From Durusdinium trenchii (taxonomy: Eukaryota > Sar > Dinophyceae > Suessiales > Symbiodiniaceae), in contig CAXAMN010018557.1 of assembly GCA_963970005.1 (NCBI GenBank), positions 614,518 through 678,517 of the forward strand: 64,000 nt of DNA. Reading direction: 5' to 3'. The position numbers were made by a program, and so were the translations under genes. Below, piece after piece: positions 39,805 through 51,800 of this stretch. How positions within the stretch are numbered: the first letter of the stretch is position 1; each line of letters starts with the position of its first letter. A model generated the notes under the pieces. The model saw nothing but the letters and a program-made list of their open reading frames with translations, was not told the DNA's origin and did no database searches.

Positions 39805-42800
39805 TTCAAGTTTGCAAGAACCAAGAAGTCTTCTGCTTGGAGGACTTCTATGATGTAGAGGATACTAAGATTGGTGAAGGCTCCTTCGGGCGGGTCTGCA
39901 GGCTCCCGCCTCAGACTGCAAACAAACAGGTTTCTTTTGATTCGTCACGTTGAAATCTCGTGTTTCGAGCTGTAGGAACAAAGGTGGACACGATCAGTGA
40001 TGGCAATGATCAAAATTGTTGCAAAAGCAATTGATTCGAAACAATTCATCAAGTCAAAACAGGGTGGAGGAAACAGCTGATAAAAGCTACCATTATCTAG
40101 AAGATTCTTGTAGGGGATCTCTCTCTCTCTCTCTCTTCCATTTGTTTGTCGCTGTCCGGCTGTAGATTATATGGAGTAGTTGCCTGCTAAAGGCGGCAGC
40201 TTTAGCCTCAAGCATGTCGAGCAGCTGTTTCAGTTGCGGGCAGGTTTGTCATTTGCCTTGCTTCCTACACTCCATGTTGTGGATCTTGCTTTTGAGGTAG
40301 CCATGTCAACGCAAAAATGGGTGACAAACTCGACCTGACTTGCGATACATGTGAAGTTGGACAGATAGGTTCAGAGCAAAGAAGTTGGACAGAAATGAAG
40401 GGCGCAAGAAGGCACAGTGGAAAAAGAAGAAGAAGAAGAAGAAGACAGAGGTGGAGAGGAAGATAATTAGACGGCATCAAGTTAATTACCGACAGTGACG
40501 ATGGATGTCTGACAGAGAAGGCGTGTCAGACATGATCCGTCTTTCCAATTGTTTTCAAGAAAAATCAACGAACTGTGATGGTCAATGGACCAAGAGAAAG
40601 AAGAGCAGTCGTCCAGTACATAGAAGACATTCGCGCCAGCAATGCGCTAGTATGCGTTCCATGAGGATCCCAGGAAATCACTGGATGAGATATGCTGGCC
40701 AGATGATATTGCAATTCACCTTGGGCTGCACGATGATGGTGATGATAGATGAAGATTGAAGATGTGACCTGAGCAACCAGATTCAGATGAGGCCTCGGAT
40801 GCTTCACGAGAGGTCATGGATGGAAATGAAAGCTGCAGCAAAGAATCCACAGGGCCACAGAGGGTTCTGGAATGTGGGGTCCCTGGGTCTGTGGAGGGCA
40901 ACTGAGTTCAAGCCAAAGGATAATTGGTATCTGGTAGGGGTGCCACAAGGTACGACCCAAAGGGGCCACTTGGGAAAGACATTTCTGTCTATGATAGACA
41001 AGGTGTCAGACTGTGCCTTTACATCAGGGTCAATTTGACATGAAACAGACTGGAGTGCTGCGCGACACTTGTTGCGTTCAAAAGAGCATAGGCTTGGAGG
41101 TCCCGCCCATCATGTCCCCAGGTGCACGAACAAGTCCACTGGTGCGGAACGTGCCGTCAAAATGCTGCGAAAAGTGCGCCGAAAGTCGCAGTTGATCATG
41201 CCGGAGTCTAAAGTGATGCAAGTCAGAGTTCGGTTTCGGGGGGATCAGATTCGACTTTAGTTAGAAGGCTTCTCAGTGAGTGAGGTTTCAGAATGAGCTC
41301 TCCACCTTAAAGATGCAGAACTCTCAGATTTCTTGCAGGGTATCTTCACTCTTCACGTACCGGTTTGAACTTGTTTTACTCGGACGCAATGGGCGAGGCT
41401 CGACCACCCACACATTGTTAAGCTGTATGAACACTTCGAGGATTGGGTGGGTAGTTGTTGAGTAGAATCTCTTTCAGCCGATTTTCTTTTGCATAAAGTT
41501 TGGCATAAAGCCTGAACTCTGTTCGAACCACACGTCCCCACTCTGAAGGACAAAAGGTATATGTACATGGCCTCGGGCTCATTCGTCAGCTCTGTAAAGG
41601 GGCAACCAATTTGGTGCCCTTGGAGGCCATCGCTATTCTATGCTATTCTTCATTTCACACGGTCTGCCCGGTCGGGCACAACTCTCAGGTCATGGAGTAC
41701 TGTCGAGGGGGTGAGTTGTTCGACCGGCTCTTGGAAGTGGGGCACTTTACGGAAAACCAGGCAGGTGTGGATGGTGCAAGAATGCAAGCATCCAAGCTGA
41801 CCCTATTCTCCGGCAGGGTGCAGTCATAATGCAGCAGATCTTCCGCAGCTTGGCATCCACTTTGTTGCATGCGCACGACATTCTCTGTGTTTGCATCCCT
41901 TTCGTCTTGTCATAAGGTGGAGTGTACTACCTCCACACCATGAAGGCCCAAAGAGATCCCTTTCAGCTTCGTTTTCCATATATAGATATGGGCCATGGGT
42001 GCTTTTCCATGGGGGGTCAGAGACCAATCCTTTGGGGCGTCTCTCGTCAGGTCGTACATCGAGACTTGAAAATCGAAAATTTCATGTTCGCTGGTGAAGG
42101 CCCGCTGGATACAGTAATGAAAGGAACACAAAAAGAGGGTTTGCGCAGAGGTGTGGAAGCAAACTCTGTAGGTCCTATAGAAGCCAACATGATCAAGGCT
42201 TCGAAGCTTGTCAGACCGGCAAGTTAAATAGTCGAATCTCTTGAATTGCCTCAGATCATTGACTTTGGGTTTGCACGGTCCTTCAAAGAGGGCCAGGCCA
42301 GCTCGCCCTTTCAATTGTGTGTTGTTGTAATCGAGTATTTTGTCTTCTTCAGCAGCATTACCCCTGACCGAACTGCAAAGGCAGCATGTTTGGAAAAGAA
42401 ACAATGAACACGACTAGTTTTTAGTTGTCATTGTCGATGCACTTCAGACGACAACTTGACTTTGCACAGTTTCTGAAGACGAAAGTGGGCGCGCCTGATT
42501 CTTAAGCGTTTGGAATTTTTGGACTTGTTTGCACGGGGTGCGTTCGGACTGGAGAGAGCTTTGCTCAGCCCGCAGACATCAAAGCGCTGTGTCCTAAAGG
42601 CCATATTTTGTCTCTCCACAGATCCTTGCTGGGAAGTACACTGAGGCAGGTCAGCTAGTCAATCTTGAACAAAGCACAGATCATGGATTCTTGCACAGAC
42701 ATGGTTCATGAATGCCTTCCAATGCCATTTGAGTCCTCAGCTGCCTTGAAGTTGGCAGCTTTTAGTTCATGCAGCTAAACAAACACTTTGAGACATCACG

Positions 42801-45800
42801 TCGCAACTAAAGACCATTCTATATTTGACAGCACTATATAGTAGGATGCAACCTGAAGATTGATGCACAGAGTCTACTGTCTGTCTTTCAAACCCATCAC
42901 CAAGAGTTTGAGGTCATGCCCAGCGCACTTTCCTACTTGGTTTTCTTTCGATGAGACACATTTTTTGTGCCTTATGTTCCCATGACATCATGGCCAGCCG
43001 TTCTGCTTCTGTCCTTTGCAGGAGACATGGGGTTCTTCTTTTTGACCTTGAGTCCATATTGAGACTGATAGACATTGGAGAACTACTGTAAGTTGTTGCC
43101 GTCACACTGCACAGAGTGTTTTCTGATTTTAATTAGGCATGGTAATGGCAAGCTTAACTTGACTTTAATCACCCACACCGGCTGTCAGCATGAGCACGAG
43201 TTTATCTTCAGGGTATTAATAGTCTTGCTTCGTAGCCAGGCTGATGCAGTATATGAGGCTCTTTGCACAACAGTTTATTATTGCATACTTGTTGCATCGC
43301 TGATGGACGCATTTCACTGCACAACATTCTTTTCTTGCACAGCCTGAGGGGAGACATAGGTTGAAGGACCCCATGCCTTTCATCTGGTTTCGAAAGGAGG
43401 AGAATACTGCACCACGTCGAGGTGTGCATCAACCAGCTCAGACTCCAAGAAACACCAAGACAAACTCAATAAAGGAGCCGTCGGTTTGCTAAGTTGCAGC
43501 CGTCAGCAGATTTGGAAGTCTGGGCTTGCTCAGAGGCTTGCAGCACTGAGTGCCAGGGCCTTGTCTCCAGTGGCGAGTGGGATCGTGGTACAAAGAGCAG
43601 GTCATCGATGCGTCAGCAGTGATGTTGGACTCATCTCTGTGGCGATGCGAATTCCAAAGGTCCTTGAGGATAGCATGAAACAGCAGTGCCGTGGAAAGCT
43701 TTGCCCTCGTGCGCTACCGTGGGGATCCTCGAGGCAGAGGGAGAAGCTACGAGAAAACGAACGAGTTGAAACAGTCATGGATCGCAACGCTGGCGCAGCA
43801 GCATCGGAACGAGCAGAAGCTGCTGCTTCTCAGGGAGGTGGTGATTGGTTTGCTGGCTGCGTGCCTTTGGCGTGTTTGGGACAGGAAGAGGATTTACGGC
43901 AGGTGCTGAAGATGTTGTTTTGGCGCAGCTTGGGACGTGACCTCTCGGGCGTCCAGGCAGGAAATCGTTTTATTGAACGTGCGTGAACGGGCTTGGACAT
44001 GGAGGCAACATATTGTTCAGCACGCCCCATACAGTCCAGAAAACCGATGAACGTCCAAATGTTTTGCACACAAGCAAGATGACTGACTTGGACTTGCCAA
44101 TTCCTGGGCAAGGCTCTTTCACCATCATCCTTGGATTCAGAGATACGCGTGGTGAGACTCTTTGGGCCACAACCGCCTGGACCTCTGCCTCTGAAGCCAC
44201 TGGACGAAGAGGTCTTTGAGGCATGGGTCGTTCCGTTATATAGTTACTGATAGTTTGTTTTGCTGTTTCAGATTGTGTTTGTTCATTTTTGTCGCAACAC
44301 TGCAGCTTCTCACACCGTGAAGCCTTCATGGCTTTGAAGGACCTGGGACGGGGGCCCTTCGATGTGGTTGCTGTCACCGACAAGCCTGAACGTGCACATG
44401 CTCTCGTTGCCTCCTTGAAGTGGCCTCTGCGCTTGCGCCTGCTTCAGCCACCGGCAGAAGAGAGGCCTTGGAGATACAGATGGTTTGACTCAGAGCGATA
44501 CCTTTTGAACCTCGGACAAAGTTTGCTTTTCAGTCCTTGCTTTGCTAACAAAGCATCCATTGGCAACAACAGGCTTCTCGAAACTTTGCTTCACCAGTCC
44601 GCACCGTGAACCTAGGTCCTATGTAACGCGCCTCACAAGAGCAGGGCTGGGTGACCGACTGGTTATTTATTCAGATGCCTTTGACACAGCCTTCCTGGAC
44701 TGCCAGAGAAATCTGAACAAGGACACCAGTAGATCTGTGCGGGGAACAGGTCGAGAAACGGTGGCTGCGATTGCTGCATCTGCAGGTTCTGGAAGAGCTC
44801 AAGCGGCCCATATTTTTTGGAGTTGAGTTCGGCTCTCAAACCATTTTGTGCTTGTGAGCGAAAAAGACAGGTGATAGTGGGGAAGAAATGCTGCAGAAGC
44901 CAGTGGTTTCCGTCAGTGGGCTCTTGAGGTTCGACCTTTATCCAGCTGGCCTCTTTGGCTATCCCGCAGCCGCAGCAGGCAGCCATTCAAGAGCCCGGCT
45001 GAACACAGACCAGGCAACGGCTGATGGCAAAAGCAGTAAGTTGAATAGTTCTGTGATATTCTGTAATTATTTTGTAAGTTTTGTAAGTATTCATGCTGAC
45101 ATTTGATGTTGGCTTCTGGTGTCAGGCACGGCAGAAGGTAAACGACGGACAGTGGAACATGTTACGACGTAGTACTGTTCCCGGCCGTCGTTGCAGTTGC
45201 GAAAGAAGCCAATGCCTCGTTGCCGCGAAGTGCGTTTTGTGGAGCTGATTTGGGAGCCCAGGCAAGAGAGTTTCACAAGATCCCTCCTTGCTTGCTGAAT
45301 AAACAGAAGGAAGTGGAAGGCCTGGATAGGCCGTGGAGTGCCTAGAAGGTTTCTAAGGTTTCCTTATCAAGCTTCTGCTTATCCTGGCCAGTGCATCCGG
45401 CAGATTAATGAGACACGACACGCATGCCACAAAGATATTCATGATTGCACATATTGGCTCTGAAGGCCTGCAGATGACCATGAGCCATGCTTGGCTTGGT
45501 CTGAAGTGGGTGGATTGATGAGCAGTGGCTCCGAATCAGCGGCGCCTCATTGGTATGGAGTATCGATGCAAACAAAGGATCAATTCACAGAACCCAAGTC
45601 CTTAGTAGCGTCCTTGCTCCTAGTAGTACGGCCAGGAGCCCCTAGTGGCATCCTTGCTCCAAGGCTGAGGTCCCAGATGTGTGGAATGTTTTGCTAATAA
45701 ACATTGTGTGAACATTGGCCATATTGTCCGCGACATCTAAGCAGCCAGTGGCCGGAGAATACCTCAATGGTGGCTTCTATGGAGGAAGAGCTGCAGATTT

Positions 45801-48800
45801 GGAAGTAGCTCTGAGGCACGCGTGGAGCGTCGAAGCTTAAGAGCAGCAAGTCGGCTAACTTACAAGGAAGGCCAAACGGTTTGACACAACTCAACCAGTT
45901 GAAATTACAAGGAAAACGTTGTAGCAAAAGGCTCAATTTTAATTTAGTGAACTTTAGGTGTACGAAAGTTGGGTTTCAGCATCAACCTTGATTTCGAGAG
46001 TTCCCAAATGCACTTGGTGGGAAGGAAGCTGCTGCATCTTCAAGGCCGTTTACCGGAAGTCAATGCACGCGGAGAAGCTTATCAGAACCACGGAAAGACT
46101 CACCAATATCTTTGGAATCAATACTTGATTGAGCACCCTGAGCAGGTGAGGCAGCTGTGAAGGGTTCATTTTGCTGATGTTGCCGTGCTTATGAATCTTT
46201 TATCTATTGATCCGCAAAAGGAACTCTCTTTGTTGCACAGTGCAGGTTCTCGCTTGCGTGTCATGAAAAGCGACGTTGTCAGTGGTTCCACTTCCCATCA
46301 GGTTACATTGGATTATGGAGGTGCCTTTGTGGTGAACCTGGCCCGTCGTTCAATCTCTCCTCGTCAGTTTGGTAAAGATGAGATGGGAAGTATCAAGTCC
46401 GTTCTATTTCAGAAAGCTGTGTGCTTCATCCACGCCAATGCGGGGGGATTTGCTGACCCTTGGCCACCAATTTTTAGCATATATATACTGTATATACATA
46501 CACACACATATATAATACTTAAATAGTTTTTTGATGTCAGAACAATTTCTTTCACACTCTTGCTCGTTCTTGCTCTCTCAAACATCACCAGGATATGACC
46601 TTTCATCTTCTGCGCGTGGCCCATTTATTGAAGGCCGACTCGACCAGGTGGGCGGGCTTTCAGTCCCAACAGGAGCTGGAGGAGGCAGCCCAGCGAGGGC
46701 TGCAGGCCGACAAATCAAAGGCAGATCGGCTCAGCGTGGACCTCTCCTTGTGCTTCAGAGGTTTCCCGTTAGCCCCAGTCTGGCAAGGCCTGCTAAGCTA
46801 TCTTTTTTTGGTGACTCCTTACAATGCTGCAACATTTAATGGCATGCAGTTCTTCATTGCTCGCCCGCTGGAACGCACACCTCAGCTGGCAACCTTTGAG
46901 ATTGTCGCCTTGCAGCGCGGCATTGTTCAAACGCGGAGGGAAACTGGACGCGCGAAGCCTCCCAACGGCACGCACGAGTTTGAAGGGCGAAATCGGTTTG
47001 ATACCCAGGCACCCGGAGGGGGGAGCGTGAAGCGAAGACTTGTTGTGCAAATTTTGAGCTGGACTTTCTCTTAGCTTACATTCTCTTGATCTGAGTTTGT
47101 TGAGCCGATCTTCACTTGAGCAGTGGAGATCAGACCCCTTGAACACAGCCATACCCTGTGGCAAAATCTCTCATTTGAAGGTGTTTCAAATGGACCTTCG
47201 TTCCGGTGACTGCTTGGCGTGGCGCTGCTTCCAGCGGTGTGACTTGACGTTCGCAGAGCTGGAGACACAGGCGTGATCATCATCCACTTGTCAACTTACC
47301 CAAAAGATTTCAGAGGATCCAAAAATCGACTGGTCTCCTACCTGTTAGATAGCTTGTTCACAAAAGTCTCCTGTGTTTCGTGCGGAAGCTCTCACGGCAC
47401 TTCAACTCCAAAAGGGTCAAGCGAGCATCTTCGAAGGACTCCTCACTGCCTTGACAGGCCTTTGGGGAAAGTCCACCTTCACAGAGGCTCTGGACAGCTG
47501 CCATGAATTGACAGACTGGCCTGAGAATTCTTGATGGCCCGTCCGACCAGTCCTCCCCAAAAAGGCTCCCGTTTTGTAAGAGGCCTCGGAGCTATGGATT
47601 GAATATGACTCAACCCTATCCACATGGCATGTGGGACCCTGTTGGACCCTGTCAGACGCTGGGCCCAGATCATGTGGATACACGGCACTTGCAGAGCCCT
47701 GATTCCTGTCGCTTCCTTTCCGTTGTTTTTGTCATGCAGGCTGGGCACATGGAGTGGCCTAGGCAAAGACCTGGTGGTAGGAGCACGAGTGGCCTGGCTG
47801 AGTCAGGAATGTTGGGCGGATGAGGGGTTCTTTCGTCACAGGCTTTTATACACTTGATAATGCTCTGAGCTTCCTCTTGACGAGGCTAGCACCTGGAATG
47901 GACTTGAGCTGTCAAATTTGCTAGGTTTCTCATGTCCATGGCAAACATGTACCAACTTGGATGACCAATGGTAGCCGAGTCAGCCAGTCACTGGTGAGTC
48001 AAATCATATATGACAAAGAGTTGCCCGTCAATACCTGCCCAGCCTGTTACCTGCCAATGCATGGCATGAGTCTTCTATCAACCTTCAACGAACCGTGCAC
48101 TCAATTTGAGTATTGGAAGTAGCTGTTGAGATGGCCACCCAGATGTGGAGGAGTGGCTAAGCCTGAACATGAACTATGACTTACTACTTGTCCCAGTCAC
48201 CCGAAGCATGGACTCAGATCGCCTTGACGACCTGGCTGCCTCGACGCTACGCTATAGGCATCCGGGCACTCCAAGCATTTGTAACACGCTTCGCCCCGCA
48301 CAGACACTTTGTAAAGGTTAGGTTAGGTGACTTCGTGTGTCACCCTCCTCTCATAAACATGTTGTTTCGCACATCCACCCAGCATCCCATGGATGAGAGT
48401 ATTGGGATCTACCACCTGAAGCACCCAAATTTTCTTGAATTGGATATCTTTACTGGTGTCCCAGTCCGCAATCTGGAGCTTTTGTTTTTTCATTTGTGAC
48501 TCTTTGACGATGTTTGCCGGAGGTGCCCAGGCTGAGATTCGGGGCTTTAACTTCTACCAGGATTGAGGAGAACTTGTGCGCGGTCAGAAAATGAGGGGCG
48601 CCGGGGCGCGGAGCTCTGTTGCTTCTAGTAGCTTCTTGTTACTAGTAGTCAGGCCAGGAGCTCCGTTCGTAGTGTGCTTGCTCCTAGTAGCGATGCCCTT
48701 CGTTACTAGTAGCTTCTTGTTTTTTGGCCTGGCCCAGTTCGACTGAACAGACCAGTCACATTGCACAGGCGACGGACATGTGGACTGTTGGCGCATGCCA

Positions 48801-51800
48801 GCCATGTTTGAACGTTCAGTTTGATGTTCCATATCAATGACCTTTTCTTGAGGCTAAAACCAGATGACAATTTTCAACATTGTAGTGAGTGATCAGCTGC
48901 TTCTGTCAGACTATCATGTACATCTTGCTGTGCGGCTATCCACCTTTCTTTGGAGATTCCGATGCCACGCACCACAGCAATGCAGCATTTTTGGCATTAT
49001 TTTGGGTGGAACGAAGGCGATGCAGAGTGATGAATAGATAATACTTTCTTGCATTGAGCAAAAACTTCTCCAAACACTGAGGCTGAGGATTTCAATTTGA
49101 CAACCCTTTCCCTCAAAGATTCTTGAGAAAGCGCTGCAGTTCATAAGATATTTTTGATTTTATGGCTACACATAATATGAAAAATTGCAAAGCCCAACAT
49201 GTCGTAGATTTTGTTTCTGTCCAGTTGAAGACCTGTGTGTTTGCAAGGATTGGTTTGATGTAGACGTCCCTGCCAAGGCCGAGATCTTGTCGCGGGTTCG
49301 TTCTGGGAACTTCAGCTTCAACGATGCGGACTGGAGGCATATCTCTGACATGGCCAAGGCACCAGAGAAACGGTTCAACACATGACCCACACGGTGTTTT
49401 TCTGGCCGAAGAGCCGAATCAGCGGGCGAACCCTGAACCCTGTCAGAATAGCTTTCAGCTGAGCACGTTGCGCAGGATTTGATCCGTGGTCTTCTTCGAA
49501 TGAGTGAGATAGAACGCGTGAGTGCCAAACAGGCGGGATGTTTGAGTCTAACATCAGTAGTCAGTGCACAAGAGTATCCAGACATTTTTGAGACAAATGG
49601 TTGTAGAAGTTTGCGAAAATAGACATTCCAGAGATCACAACGTTTACTGCAGTGCCTGCCGTAAAGTTGTTAGGCCTTGTTTGATCAATGGATCATCCAG
49701 ACAGCATGGCACTTGGTGGGAATATTGCTTCGAATTGCAGACTACTCGACCTGGAAAATTGGACAATAAGTAAAGCTACAACTTCAAAATAGCTCTCATT
49801 ACTGATTACTTGTATCACAAGCAGAATTGTTGCTGCCAGGTTGTTTTTGCTAATGGCGCAAGGAAATAGTAAGATGGCATGCAGGTTGAACCAGAACTGA
49901 CCACGATAATTCGCTGACACCTTCTTGTGGAAAGAATCAAAAGCAAAGGCTACTCGCGTCCGCACTTCGGTCACCTCCCCAATATAGCGCCAGTGTCACT
50001 GGTACTCTTGCAGGCGGCAAAGTGTTTACAGGTCTGCGACTTTTGGCGTTTGCCAATGCCTCGCGTACCGTGACTGCATGTGTTTGGCCAGATTCCACTG
50101 CCATTTGACACCCTGGCATACCGGCGTTGTTTGTGCTCCTTTGCTCCCTGTACCTACATCGAGAACGTTTCTTTGCCGGATGCTGAACAGACTCATCTAC
50201 GTGCAGAAATCCTTGCTCGTTTTATACAGTAGCTGTCACCAAAGGCGACCCTTGCAAGCCAGCGATTGCCTCAGTGCAATCAAGACCCTCCAAAAGTTCA
50301 TCGGGCTGGAATTCAGCTCGGTGGTTCTTCATGCATCGCTGCATAGATCTACTCGGTGGTTGCGAAATCTTGCGGCAACATAGCGTTACCCTTTGTTACC
50401 CTCATCACAGTTAAGGCTCATATTTTCAATGATCCTTGTGTCCAACATGTGTTTTCGACGCGCAGTAATGCTGAACCTTATTAGCTGTCCCTACCTTGGC
50501 TCGAAGGGCCGAGCAAAGTTTCCAAATTTCTTCCTTTGCAGATCAGCCTCGTGCTGGCCCTTCTAAGGTTTCCTGTGTGTGTATTCTTGTGCGCCGGCCT
50601 TCTGGGTAAGAGGAAAAACAAAAGGCACGTATTGCTGTCCTATTGCTCAACTTGCTTGTGTCGAAACCTCTTTTGTCACTAGGCGGGCCGTTGACCTAGC
50701 AATATTTTCGTGCCTTCCAGCCCCGTTTCCCTTCGTGGGTGTTCCCTTCAGTGGCCAATCCTGTGTCATTCTGCCTCGTGTGCCGTTGATGACTTTGCCA
50801 ATAAGAGACAGAAGTTTCCTCTGTCTGGTGACTTTGCCAATGGGAGACAGACGTTCCAACTGATGTTCTACGGCCCCTGCATCAATACTTCGGCAAATTG
50901 AATTCCGATTTATCGAAGCGATTTTCGACTTTGTTGCCGCCTGTCCGGACAACCGGTTGCTCTCAAGTGAGACGACACTTCACGAAACTACTTGTAGATT
51001 CAGATCTCCTTTCAACCCCTTTCATGCCTTATCGGCATTGCCACATTCTAACTGTCTTTGGGTTCGATCGTACTGCTGGATTTTGCGAATCTGTTCCCTT
51101 GCGCAACTTTGCACTCTGGATTCTGGATCCCTATGGAATGTCCTTCGGCTGGGCGCATGAATGCAGTGCTTCGATTTGTTGGGTGATTGGCATGAATGGA
51201 GCAGCAAGAATGAAGACCGTCCCCTTTTTGGGCTTGATTGTTGACATAACCAGGGAACCACACTGTGCAACATTGATATTTTCACTGCCGAATGCCCTGC
51301 AAAGGCACCTGTCTTGAGAGCTCCCTTGAAGCAGAAGTCTCTGTCTCAGCGATGAAAAGCTTCGCAAACACCCTTGCCTCAGGTGTTTTCTTCGTTGTCC
51401 CAGGTACTTTGAGAACATGCGCAAGTACGTAGGGTGCACGTCCTGTGTTTTCATCTGTGTGGATGCCGCGACAGCAGACTTTGACAGCTCCCTTCCCGGT
51501 CTGCCAGGTTCAACAAATTCAAGCAAGCTACTTTGCAAATCATTGTTTCTCAGCCTGCCTGGCCTGTTTTGAGTTCGTGTATGCTGCATGTCGTGGCACG
51601 GAAATTCAATGCAGGTTGGAACCAGAGATTGCAAAGCCCTTGATTGATACCTTCATGTGGTGCGCCTGCTCAAAGTATAATAGAGCCAAGGAGCAGGAGT
51701 TCTCTTCATGAATCTTTCCGAAAGCCCAGGATAGATAGCTCGGGAGAAGGACATATTGATGCGGCGGAGATAGAAGCAGGCTTTTGTTTGAGCAGATCCT

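Noticed and set aside
40117-40446. tctctc and aagaag microsatellites
   Set aside because: Simple sequence repeats in an intron, with no sign of function.
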